From Pseudomonadota bacterium (GTDB taxonomy: Bacteria > Pseudomonadota > Alphaproteobacteria > Rhizobiales > Beijerinckiaceae), in the NCBI GenBank assembly GCA_021813805.1, contig JAKAJL010000010.1:1-64000 (forward strand): DNA of 64,000 nucleotides, given 5' to 3'. Below are positions 22,234 through 30,087 of the stretch, in pieces. The notes beneath the pieces were generated by a model. It was not told the origin of the DNA and did not search any database. It saw nothing but the letters and a program-made list of their open reading frames with translations. Each line of letters starts with the position of its first letter. The stretch's first letter is position 1. The translations under genes were made by a program, and so were the position numbers.

Positions 22234-24090
22234 TCAGACCGCGGATGGCGCGGCGCTCGGAACGCCGCCGTCCTTTTCCATCTGCGCTCGAACGGCCTCG
22301 GCGATGGTCGCGAGATCGTCGCCGGTCAGGGTTTCCCGCTCCAGGAGAAGTTGCGCCCAGTTGCGATGGATCTCGGCGCAGGTCCCGATGATGTTCGTGG
22401 CGCGCTGAAAGGCTTCGTCGATCAGGCGGCGCACCGCCTGATCGATCGCTGCGCCGGTGGCCTCGCTCGCTTCCGCGGCTCTCGGGACGCCGAGCGTCGG
22501 CTCGAGATAGCGCGGTCGCTCGTCGATGAACGACGCCTGCCCGACCTCCTCCGTCATTCCGTAGCGGGAAACCATCGCGCGGGCGATCTCGGTGGCGCGC
22601 TGAAGATCGTCCGCGGCGCCGGTCGTCGGCTCATGGACGAGCGCCACTTCGGCCGCGCGCCCGCCGAGAAGGACCGTCATGCGGTCGCTCAGCTCGGAGC
22701 GGGTCATCAGATAGCGGTCGTCAGCCGGCATCTGCATCGTATAACCCAAAGCGCCCATCCCCCGGGGGATGATCGAGATTTTCTTGACCGGGTCCGTGCT
22801 CGGCAGGGCCATGGCGACAATCGCATGCCCCATTTCGTGAAAGGCGACAATCTTGCGCTCCTGCGGATTAATGAGCCGCTTGCGCCTTTCCGGTCCGGCG
22901 ATGACTCTTTCGACGGCCGCCGTGAAATCGTCGAATGACACTGATTGCGCGCCGCGCCGGGTCGCGAGCGTAGCCGCCTCGTTCACCAGATTGGCGAGAT
23001 CGGCCCCGGTAAATCCCGGCGTCAGGGCGGCGATCCGCTGCGGATCGACATCGCCATCGGTGGTGATTTTCTTCAGGTGGACGCCAAGGATTTCGACGCG
23101 ACCCTGTTTGTCGGGCCGATCGATCGCGATCTGGCGGTCGAAGCGTCCGGCGCGCAGCAAGGCGGGATCGAGAATTTCGGGCCTGTTGGTCGCGGCGAGC
23201 AGAACCACGCCCACGCGCGGGTCGAAGCCGTCGAGTTCGCTCAGCAACTGGTTCAGCGTTTGCTCCTTCTCGTCCGCGCCGCCGCCAAGCCCCGTCAACC
23301 CACGCGCCCGCCCGAGCGCGTCCAGTTCGTCGATGAAGATGATGCAGGGCGCCTTGGCGCGCGCCTGCAGGAATAGATCCCGCACCCTGGCGGCCCCGAC
23401 GCCGACGAACATCTCGACGAATTCAGAGCCATTGATCGAGAAGAAAGGCACGCCCGCCTCGCCGGCGACCGCGCGCGCCAGCAGCGTCTTGCCAACGCCG
23501 GGCGGCCCGACCAGGAGGATGCCCTTGGGGATGCGCGCGCCCAGCCGACCGTATTTGGCCGGGTCCTTGAGGAAAGCGACGATTTCCTTGAGCTCGTCCT
23601 TGGCCTCGTCGACTCCGGCGACATCGGCGAAGCCGATCTTGATGTCGGTTTCGACGAAGACCTTGGCCTTGCTCTGGCCGATCGCCATGAAGGGGCTCAA
23701 GCCCTGGCCCATCCTCCGGGAAAGAAACGACCAGAACAGGAAAAAGATCGCCATGGGGACGACCCACGACAGCAGGGTCGAAATCCAGCCGGTGTCGGCG
23801 GCGCCGGAAAAGCGCACCTTGGCCTCGCTGAGTTCCCGAGCGATCTGCGGGTCGACGCGCCGGACGATGAGTTGCTTGCGGCCATTGGGCAACGGCTCCT
23901 TCAGCTCCGCGAACAGAGTCTGGTCGCCGACGGTGACGTCCTTGACCTTGTCCTGGTGCAGCAACTCCTCAAACTGACTGTATGGAACGACTTCCGTCTT
24001 CCGCGCGGCGCTCCACCATTGCTGCAGCAACAGGATCGCGATCCAGGCGATCAGGACGTAGCCGACGTTGAAATGCCATTTATTTTCCAT
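22234..24090 (-). CDS. ftsH: ATP-dependent zinc metalloprotease FtsH (paralogue)
   Basis: This 618-residue membrane protease has two N-terminal membrane segments (residues ~10-25 and ~105-124) around a periplasmic domain, the AAA module with Walker A GPPGVGKT (195-202), Walker [12 protein letters not shown] (250-260) and the SRH, and the zinc site HEMGH at 418-422. It degrades membrane and short-lived cytosolic proteins. The C-terminus is short and lacks the long tail of the housekeeping FtsH, so I infer a second copy that belongs with the stress genes of this cluster. It converges on the acyl carrier protein gene. Confidence 0.95.
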   Translation of the reverse strand: MENKWHFNVGYVLIAWIAILLLQQWWSAARKTEVVPYSQFEELLHQDKVKDVTVGDQTLFAELKEPLPNGRKQLIVRRVDPQIARELSEAKVRFSGAADTGWISTLLSWVVPMAIFFLFWSFLSRRMGQGLSPFMAIGQSKAKVFVETDIKIGFADVAGVDEAKDELKEIVAFLKDPAKYGRLGARIPKGILLVGPPGVGKTLLARAVAGEAGVPFFSINGSEFVEMFVGVGAARVRDLFLQARAKAPCIIFIDELDALGRARGLTGLGGGADEKEQTLNQLLSELDGFDPRVGVVLLAATNRPEILDPALLRAGRFDRQIAIDRPDKQGRVEILGVHLKKITTDGDVDPQRIAALTPGFTGADLANLVNEAATLATRRGAQSVSFDDFTAAVERVIAGPERRKRLINPQERKIVAFHEMGHAIVAMALPSTDPVKKISIIPRGMGALGYTMQMPADDRYLMTRSELSDRMTVLLGGRAAEVALVHEPTTGAADDLQRATEIARAMVSRYGMTEEVGQASFIDERPRYLEPTLGVPRAAEASEATGAAIDQAVRRLIDEAFQRATNIIGTCAEIHRNWAQLLLERETLTGDDLATIAEAVRAQMEKDGGVPSAAPSAV

Positions 24091-24807
24091 GGCTCTCCCT
24101 GGGGGCGGCGCGAGCGCGGCGGGACGATCTTATCCCTGGCGAGAAAAATATCCATCGCGTCGTCGCGGCAAAGGCCGGCGTCCACACCATTCGGCTCGCT
24201 TTTGCAGCCCGCCAATCCAGCGACGGGGCGGGAAATGATTGCGCGAGGCGGCGCCCGGGCTTTATGTCGACCTGGACTTCCAGCGCCGGGCGGCGCTTTT
24301 CGATCTCGGCGACCACGCCATTGTCTCGCCGCGCAAACGATCGCCGGTTGGCGTGATTTTCGTCACCCCTCGCCACATGGATCGTTCCGCCGGTTTCGAT
24401 TCCCTGATCGGTCTTCCGATCGGCAGGGAGGAAGCGCGGCGGAAGAAATCGCGCGGCTGCTAAAGCGCGAAGATCTGGGTGAGAAACCGCGCTCGGGTCG
24501 ATCGACGCGCGCGACGGCGACCACAACAGCTCCTCGCCGATTGCGAACGCGACACGCTCGCCATGGTGAAGGCGCATGAGGCGCTGAGACCAAACGCTGC
24601 GCAGGCAGAAAGGCAAATCGGCGAAGGATGAGTTTGGGATGATTCGAACGCCCATCGGGGCGCTTTTTCCACTGAAGCTCACCGCTACGGGGCTCTTGAT
24701 CCGCAATAAATGGGTTGCGAGCGAGGTCCTGGTTGCTGTTCGGTCGCCAGAAAAGGCCGGGCTCAGGACACAAAAACCCAACGCATTGTTTTTTTTAATT
24801 CATTTTC
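24091..24807. other. Gap with a possible decayed gene next to the integration site
   Basis: About 700 bases lie between ftsH and the left end of the integrated element. A plus-strand frame at 24239-24463 reads protein-like (VDLDFQRRAALFDLGDHAIV and GVIFVTPRHMDRSAGFDSLI). In other frames AAEEIARLLKREDLGE follows, then LLADCERDTLAMVKAHEALR up to a stop near 24631. Together these could be one frameshifted gene of about 130 codons, which I cannot assign to a family. No RNA gene is apparent apart from the tRNA fragment that starts at 24808. Confidence 0.35.
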
Positions 24808-24860
<53 letters not shown>

Positions 24861-25019
24861 CCGCACAAAAACGACCATCTCGCCCTCTCGGCCGGCAATC
24901 CTGACATCCGAACGCGCCATCACCATAAATAGCTTCATTTCAGCCACTTTCACCCCATCGGACAGCGATGGACGCCACCACCTGAAGAAGGATTGCGATG
25001 GACGGCCCTTACCCAAATC

Positions 25020-25059
25020 TGCTATCTATGTGCTAGCTAGCAAGCGGCTAGCTAGCATC
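25020..25059. promoter_or_regulatory. Left-end GCTAGCTAG repeats, candidate integrase/Xis arm site
   Basis: Just upstream of the integrase gene the palindromic block GCTAGCTAGC occurs twice (25032-25041 and 25047-25056) within 25 bases. The stretch 25020-25040 matches 37224-37244 near the right end in 19 of 21 positions and in the same orientation. Short repeats shared by both ends and lying inside the core repeats are what arm-type recombinase sites look like. Autoregulation of the integrase gene is an alternative. Confidence 0.5.
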
Positions 25060-25078
25060 GGATCAGCGGATCGGGAAA

Positions 25079-26353
25079 ATGTCGACGACCAAGAAGACGA
25101 TCACCATCGCGGCGGTGGAGTCGCTGGGGCCCAATTCAACGGTGTGGGACACCCGCGTCACCGGCTTCGGCGTTCGCCGCCAGCGCGGCCCCGGCGCATC
25201 CTACGTGCTCTTTTTCAGGACGCAGGCCGGGCAGCAGCGCCTGGCGACCATCGGACGCCATGGCTCGCCATGGACGCCCGACACAGCCCGCGACGAAGCC
25301 CTTCGCCTGCTGGCCGAGGTTTCGAAAGGCAACGATCCCGCCGCGGTCAAAGCAGCGTGGCGGGCTGCGCCCACCGTCGCGGCCTTGTGCGACGCCTATC
25401 TGGAAGCCGCTGAATCGGGAAAGCTCCTGACCCGGCGCAAAGTCGCCAAGAAGGCGGCCTCGCTCGCCATCGAGAAGGGACGCATCGAGCGGCACATCAA
25501 ACCTTTGCTCGGCTCCAAGAAGGTCGCCGTCGTCACGCGGCAAGACATCGAGCGGTTCTACAACGCTGTCTCCGATGGCAAGACGGCGACGACGGTGAAG
25601 ACCGGCAAGCACGGCCTCGCCCGGGTGACGGGCGGAGCTGGAGCCGCGCGCCGGACGCTTGGACAGCTCGGCGCAATCTTCTCCTTCGCCGTCAAGCAGG
25701 GGCTGCGCGCCGACAACCCGGTCCATGGCGTCGACCGCCCGGCGGACGGCAAGCGCGAACGCCGCCTGTCGCCGGAAGAATACGCCCGGCTGGGCGCGGC
25801 CCTGCGCGAGGCGCCGAAATCATTGGCCAGCGCCGTGGCGGCGAGCCGCTTCGTCGCGGTCACCGGCTGGCGCAGGGCAGAGGTGACCGGCCTGACTTGG
25901 GCCTCGGTCGACGCCGCGACCAGAACGGCGACGCTGCACAACACCAAGACCGGCAGGAGCATCCGCCCGCTCTCGCGTGCGGCCCTAGAAATCCTCAAGG
26001 GGCGGTCTCGGGATGGCGAACTCGTCTTTCCCAGCGCCGCCGACGCGAAGAAGCCGATGGCGGGCTACCACAAGATGTGGCTGCGGCTTGCCAAGATGGC
26101 CGCCCTGCCCGCCGATGTCACGCCGCATGTTCTCCGGCATTCCTTCGCCAGCGAAGCCTTCGGCCTCGGCCTGTCCGAACTGACCATCGCCTTCCTGCTC
26201 GGTCACCGGAAAAGCTCGACCACGCAAGGCTACATCCACGCCGACGCGACATTGTTGCGCGCCGCCGATCAGGTCGCCGACCACATCGCCGGGCTGATGG
26301 GCGACGCGAAAGCAACCGGCGCGGTCGTCGATCTGGATGCGAGGCGCGCGTAA
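25079..26353 (+). CDS. int: Tyrosine-type site-specific integrase
   Basis: This 424-residue recombinase catalyses insertion of the element into tRNA-Ala and its excision. It has an N-terminal DUF4102-like arm-binding part (VTGFGVRRQRGPGASYVLFF, RDEALRLLAEVSKGNDPA), a SAM-like core domain (~100-220) and the catalytic domain with R265 (TGWRRAEV), K290 (NTKTG), H350 and R353 (HVLRHSF), H376 (LLGHRKSS) and the nucleophile Y385 (TTQGYIH). All six active-site positions are intact. It lies 218 bases inside attL and reads away from it. The downstream small gene overlaps its stop (TAATG). Confidence 0.95.
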   Translation: MSTTKKTITIAAVESLGPNSTVWDTRVTGFGVRRQRGPGASYVLFFRTQAGQQRLATIGRHGSPWTPDTARDEALRLLAEVSKGNDPAAVKAAWRAAPTVAALCDAYLEAAESGKLLTRRKVAKKAASLAIEKGRIERHIKPLLGSKKVAVVTRQDIERFYNAVSDGKTATTVKTGKHGLARVTGGAGAARRTLGQLGAIFSFAVKQGLRADNPVHGVDRPADGKRERRLSPEEYARLGAALREAPKSLASAVAASRFVAVTGWRRAEVTGLTWASVDAATRTATLHNTKTGRSIRPLSRAALEILKGRSRDGELVFPSAADAKKPMAGYHKMWLRLAKMAALPADVTPHVLRHSFASEAFGLGLSELTIAFLLGHRKSSTTQGYIHADATLLRAADQVADHIAGLMGDAKATGAVVDLDARRA

Positions 26354-26748
26354 TGGCCGGTCTCGATCCTGACGATCCGAAATACGTCGTCGCTCGCGCC
26401 CTGAAGGCCGTCGAGGACTTCAAGGCCCGGCAAGCCGCCGAAGACGCTGCGGCGATTATTCGGGCCGAGCAAGAAGCCATATCGGCGCAGCTCGCAGAAC
26501 AGGCCGCCGCGATCATTAGGGCCGAGCATGAGGCTGCTGCGGAGCAGGCCGCCGTGATGATTCAGGCGTCGCTTCCACCGCCCCTGCCAAATACGCTCGC
26601 CGGGCGGTTGGCCGCCGAGTTGCGCGCTCAGTATGGTGAGCGCCGCCCCGCGGCGACAAACAAGAGGATCGCGGCCGAGCTCCGCAAGCGCGGCGTCGAG
26701 TTCAGCGACCGCACCTTGGACAGCGCACTCGCACTCGCTTGGCCCTGA
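26353..26748 (+). CDS. Small Ala/Glu-rich coiled-coil protein
   Basis: The 131-residue product begins at an ATG that overlaps the integrase stop, so it is probably translationally coupled. The first half is a long helical, Ala/Glu/Gln-rich coiled coil with a repeated pattern (AAIIRAEQEA, AAIIRAEHEA). The second half, from about residue 75, is compact: LAGRLAAELRAQYGERRPA and NKRIAAELRKRGVEFSDRTL look like a small helical DNA-binding domain. I do not recognise a family. Position suggests a recombination or regulatory accessory protein. Confidence 0.7.
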   Translation: MAGLDPDDPKYVVARALKAVEDFKARQAAEDAAAIIRAEQEAISAQLAEQAAAIIRAEHEAAAEQAAVMIQASLPPPLPNTLAGRLAAELRAQYGERRPAATNKRIAAELRKRGVEFSDRTLDSALALAWP

Positions 26749-26750
26749 TT

Positions 26751-26790
26751 TTTGCGCAACTCTGCGCAACCGTGCGCACCTTCGCGCAAG
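26751..26790. repeat. Four tandem 10-bp repeats (TGCGCAAC-type)
   Basis: Four consecutive 10-base units, blocks starting at 26751, 26761, 26771 and 26781, share the core TGCGCA (CGCGCA in the last) followed by AC, AC, CC and AG. The spacing of exactly one helical turn puts all units on the same DNA face. They end 55 bases before the AlpA-like gene and directly follow the stop of the coiled-coil gene. A multimeric operator is the simplest reading. Confidence 0.75.
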
Positions 26791-26814
26791 CGTCCCTTGC
26801 TAGCCACGCGTAGA

Positions 26815-26842
26815 TTTGATCATCCGTTGATGGAGGATCAAA
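26815..26842. promoter_or_regulatory. Perfect inverted repeat TTTGATC/GATCAAA at the AlpA-like gene start
   Basis: TTTGATC (26815-26821) and GATCAAA (26836-26842) form a perfect 7-bp inverted repeat with a 14-base spacer that contains the GGAGG ribosome-binding site of the gene starting at 26846. It could be a repressor operator or an RNA hairpin that masks the ribosome-binding site. Confidence 0.45.
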
Positions 26843-26845
26843 ACC

Positions 26846-27094
26846 ATGCCCGCCGCCCCGTCGCGCAATCTCCGGCGCGCTGAAGCGTCCAAATATCTGC
26901 TCGACAATTACGGCTTGTCCTACAAGCCCAACAGCCTCGCCCGGCTGGCCACGGCGGGCAAGGGACCGGCCTTCTTCCCCGTGCCGCAGAATCCGCTCTA
27001 CTCGACCGACGCCCTTGACGCTTGGGCGCGCGAGGTTCTCGGCGAGCCGGTCTACAGCACTGCCGAAGCCAAGCAGCAGCGGAGGGTGTCGTGA
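26846..27094 (+). CDS. AlpA/excisionase-like helix-turn-helix protein
   Basis: This 82-residue protein has the short winged-helix layout of AlpA/Xis-type proteins: RRAEASKYLLDNYGLSYKPN is the helix-turn-helix, LARLATAGKGPAFF the turn, and NPLYSTDALDAWAREVLGEP the wing and last helix. AlpA proteins control integrase genes and excision in P4-like prophages and satellites. It is preceded by an unusual operator-like region (10-bp repeats and an inverted repeat) and a GGAGG site. The stop overlaps the next start (GTGA), so the ProQ-like protein is coupled to it. Confidence 0.75.
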   Translation: MPAAPSRNLRRAEASKYLLDNYGLSYKPNSLARLATAGKGPAFFPVPQNPLYSTDALDAWAREVLGEPVYSTAEAKQQRRVS

Positions 27095-27576
27095 CCCTTA
27101 CCTTGAAAGGCCCCAACGCCGCCGCCGCTCGAATGCAGGTCGCCGCCCACAAACATAAGATCGGCCTGTCGCAGGCTGCTTCGGCAACCACCGCCCCTGC
27201 ACCGGAGAAGATCAAGCGCGACCCGCTGGGTTGCCTGAAGCCCGGCGTCCGCGCGGCCGCGGATTGGATTCTGGCAACGTGGCCGTCGGCCTTTTCCTCG
27301 CCGCGCCGCCCGCTCGCCATCGGCAGCGGCGAAATCATCATGGCGGCGAAGCCCGACCGCATCAACGCTGTCGAGGTCTCTCTGGCGATCGGATTTCTGG
27401 TCCGCAGTGACGAATACCTTGAGGCTCTTTCGGACGACCAGTCCGTGCGTTTCACGCTCGACGGCTCGGTCGCCGGCGCGGTCAGCGAAGCGGACAGGCA
27501 CAGCGCGGCCCTAGCCCTTTGGAGGCGCGTCACGCTCCAGCAGCGGACGAAGAAGCCGGAGGTAGCGTCATACTGA
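27091..27576 (+). CDS. ProQ/FinO-domain RNA-binding protein
   Basis: This 161-residue protein starts at a GTG that overlaps the previous stop. After a basic, disordered N-terminal ~50 residues it has a ProQ/FinO domain: PSAFSSPRRPLAIGSGEIIM, then EVSLAIGFLVRSDEYLEALS and VRFTLDGSVAGAVSEADRHS. The PLAIG, YL..L, R..LDG and G.VS positions are those conserved in the family. ProQ/FinO proteins bind structured small RNAs and 3' ends; FinO controls plasmid transfer through an antisense RNA. On this element it may control an element RNA or host/phage RNAs. Confidence 0.8.
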   Translation: MTLTLKGPNAAAARMQVAAHKHKIGLSQAASATTAPAPEKIKRDPLGCLKPGVRAAADWILATWPSAFSSPRRPLAIGSGEIIMAAKPDRINAVEVSLAIGFLVRSDEYLEALSDDQSVRFTLDGSVAGAVSEADRHSAALALWRRVTLQQRTKKPEVASY

Positions 27577-27782
27577 CACTCGCGGACATCGCGGAGCTCG
27601 CCGCGCTCAACCTCGTCGCTATGGCGGTCGGCGCCCTCGCCGGCCGCTGGATCGGCGAACGGCTGGCGCTCTGGCTGGTCCTCCGCCGGTTCCGGCGCGC
27701 GCTGCTGTCGGATTCTGCTCCGGCGCCACACACGGCCACGATACCTGAACAGTTCAAGTCGTATGCGGATGTCACAAAGTAA
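27519..27782 (+). CDS. Small single-pass membrane protein
   Basis: The open frame codes for up to 87 residues. The conserved-looking part starts around 27574 and gives a hydrophobic helix with ELAALNLVAMAVGALAGRWI, then a basic stretch LVLRRFRRALL and a polar tail. ATG 27519 would overlap the ProQ gene by 58 bases, while the only nearer start codon is a CTG at 27579, so the true start is open. No family is recognised. It could be a small membrane-associated element protein. Confidence 0.45.
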   Translation: MEARHAPAADEEAGGSVILTLADIAELAALNLVAMAVGALAGRWIGERLALWLVLRRFRRALLSDSAPAPHTATIPEQFKSYADVTK

Positions 27783-28006
27783 GGACATCGTATTCGCCCA
27801 ACTGTGGTCAATTACGCACAGACTAAGCTGGAAAATATATTAATCGTCTGCTTGCCAGCATAGGCGTGGGCATGCTAGTCTTTCGGCTATCGTGTTTCGG
27901 CCCCCGGGGAGGCCAGCCGCTCAGACGGCGAGAAACGCGAGCCGACGTCAGCCGCCCGGCGCGGTCAAGGGACGACATCAACCTCCGAAACGAGGCTCGT
28001 CCACGC

Positions 28007-28198
28007 ATGGCTGAAATTCAAAAACTGTACTCGCTCCCCGCCGCCGCGAAAGCGGCCGATACCTCTGTCGACACGCTCCGCAGAATGTGCCGCGCTGGCA
28101 CGTTGAAGCGCGTCGTGCTCCGTGGTCGGCCTCTCGTTCCGCACTCGGAACTGGTCCGCATCACAACGCCGCAATCCCAATCTGAGCCCCAAAAGTAA
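28007..28198 (+). CDS. Excisionase/MerR-like helix-turn-helix protein
   Basis: This 63-residue protein looks like an excisionase-family DNA-binding domain: LYSLPAAAKAADTSVDTLRR is the helix-turn-helix and MCRAGTLKRVVLRGRPLVPH the wing, with the ...RPLVPHSEL end typical of the family. The ATG at 28007 fits the domain start; an upstream in-frame ATG at 27866 adds a tail with no similarity. It may work with the AlpA-like protein in directing excision or in controlling the replication genes that follow. Confidence 0.7.
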   Translation: MAEIQKLYSLPAAAKAADTSVDTLRRMCRAGTLKRVVLRGRPLVPHSELVRITTPQSQSEPQK

Positions 28199-28353
28199 AT
28201 CGCCGTCGCCCGGTACGAGACAGGCAACGGCGACACGCGCGGAGTTGTGCGCGAAAGATGCTTTGGGAGCGTCTTTTTGTAGCATTTTCCGGCGCATGGC
28301 GCCAGCCTTTCTCCCTGCCGGTCGGCCATTTCGAATCGAAAAGGCCCTGACCC

Positions 28354-30087
28354 ATGAACGCCCACAACCCCGCTCAAAAAAGCCCGCTCAAGCGCCTGAT
28401 GGCCGCTCTGTCGCCCAAAAATCAGCAAGCCGTCGGGGCCTTTCTCTCCGCATTGAAGCCACCGGATCGTGATGACGCGTTCATCGCTGGCGTCGCAAAT
28501 GCTGTACGATTGAAGCGCAATCCCCACGCCCCGGCCACACCTCAATTTCGAGACGCATGGAACCAGCTTCAAGACGCCGAGCGCGGTGTGGCCATGGACG
28601 TTTCCAAAGCCCTGTTCGGCGCGTCCGGCCTGGAGGAGGACATCGCCAAGGCCGGTTGTTGGCCGCTTCTTGCCCCCTTCGGGCTGGCGCCGATTGTCGC
28701 AGCAGCGGCCGAAGCTGCTCCTTGGGAGCCGCCTCGGACCGCCGAAGTCGAGACCGCGTGGGCGCCGCCGCAGGGTGTCGAGGCCGCAAATCCCGAGCCG
28801 GTCGCGATCACGATCTGCCGCGCCGCGACGCCGGAAACCGGTTTTGGCAAATTTTGGGGCCCCGACAAGCCGGTCGCGGCGCCGATGCCGCTGCATGTGA
28901 CGTTGGAAACGCACGAATGCGCGAACATCGAAGACTTATGCGACCTCGTGGTCGAGATCGAACGCGATCCACTCAAATGCATCATCAGGGGCGCGCCTCT
29001 TCCCGGCATCGACTGTGCCCAGCCGCAGCGGCGCCTGTCGCGCGCGCAAGGTGACGCCGCCGCGACCATCGAAGACAGGCCGACCGCCTTCTTCATGCTC
29101 GACATCGACGACCCGCTTTTGATCGGCGCCCGGCACCCGGCCGACCGTGGCGCGATAGAGGCCGCAATCGCTGAACGCCTGCGTGGGACGCCGTTCGAAA
29201 ACGTCGATTACGTTGTGCAGTTGTCGGGCTCGACCGGCCATCCAGCGCGAGACGGCGTCAAAGTTCACTTGTTTTTTCTGCTCTCGCGCTCGCTGAATAG
29301 CCCCGAAGCGAAGGTTTTCACGGCGTCGTCCTTACCGGAAGACGCCTACGATCCCGCCGTGTTCAAGCCGCCGCAGCCCCATTTCACGGCCACACCTCTG
29401 ACCGCTGGCATTACGGATCCCTACGCCGGCCGGCGCACTTGGCTGGTCAAGGGCGCTGTGCGGCGCGTGCCCGTCTCGGATGTGATCGAAACCCAGAAAC
29501 CCAAGTCCGAGCCGCGCCAGCCGCGCAGTGTCGATGCGCGCCCCGGCGACGCCGACGCCCTGCACGCCATCGTGATGCGCACGGGGATTTTGGCGTCGGG
29601 AAAAAGGCGCCGGACATTGTGGCTCGCGTATCGGCGGATTTTGCGCGAACTCGGCGCGTCCGAGGACGCAGCAGCGGAAATGTGGCTTGAAACCTGCGAC
29701 AGCAAAGATGCCGAAGGCAGCCTCGGCGAGGCCAAGGCTTGGGCGGAAGGCGCCCGGCCGGATAACGCCATCGGCGTGGGCAGCCTGATCCAGCACCTGC
29801 GCGCGGAAGCGCTCGCCCCCGAAGAAACGGCGTTCCTTGACCGCCTGACGGGCCGCAGCGTTGACTGGGCCGCGGAGGCCGCCAAGGCGGGCGTCAAGTT
29901 TGAGCAGACTGCGCCGGAGGAGACTGGTGCGGCCGACGGTCCGAAACGCCCGGGCCGCGCGAACGGCTTTGCGACGAAGGAGCGCGGCAGCCCGGCTGAC
30001 CGCATCGGCAACTGGTACGCCGCCCGCCTGAAACAGGCGGATGACGGAAAAAACTCAAGGCAAACAATGCTCGGAGCAGTGAAATGA
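28354..30087 (+). CDS. AEP-like DNA primase / replication protein
   Basis: In this 577-residue protein residues ~235-380 look like an archaeo-eukaryotic primase domain: AFFMLDIDDP carries the acidic metal-binding pair, VVQLSGSTGHPARDGVKVHL precedes FFLLSRSL, and PHFTATPLTAGITDPYAGRR provides the conserved His and basic residues. The N-terminal ~220 residues are variable and the C-terminal part is helical. The domain assignment is by motif reading. It overlaps the VapE-like gene by ATGA, and primase-VapE pairs are replication modules of satellites and prophages. Confidence 0.7.
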   Translation: MNAHNPAQKSPLKRLMAALSPKNQQAVGAFLSALKPPDRDDAFIAGVANAVRLKRNPHAPATPQFRDAWNQLQDAERGVAMDVSKALFGASGLEEDIAKAGCWPLLAPFGLAPIVAAAAEAAPWEPPRTAEVETAWAPPQGVEAANPEPVAITICRAATPETGFGKFWGPDKPVAAPMPLHVTLETHECANIEDLCDLVVEIERDPLKCIIRGAPLPGIDCAQPQRRLSRAQGDAAATIEDRPTAFFMLDIDDPLLIGARHPADRGAIEAAIAERLRGTPFENVDYVVQLSGSTGHPARDGVKVHLFFLLSRSLNSPEAKVFTASSLPEDAYDPAVFKPPQPHFTATPLTAGITDPYAGRRTWLVKGAVRRVPVSDVIETQKPKSEPRQPRSVDARPGDADALHAIVMRTGILASGKRRRTLWLAYRRILRELGASEDAAAEMWLETCDSKDAEGSLGEAKAWAEGARPDNAIGVGSLIQHLRAEALAPEETAFLDRLTGRSVDWAAEAAKAGVKFEQTAPEETGAADGPKRPGRANGFATKERGSPADRIGNWYAARLKQADDGKNSRQTMLGAVK

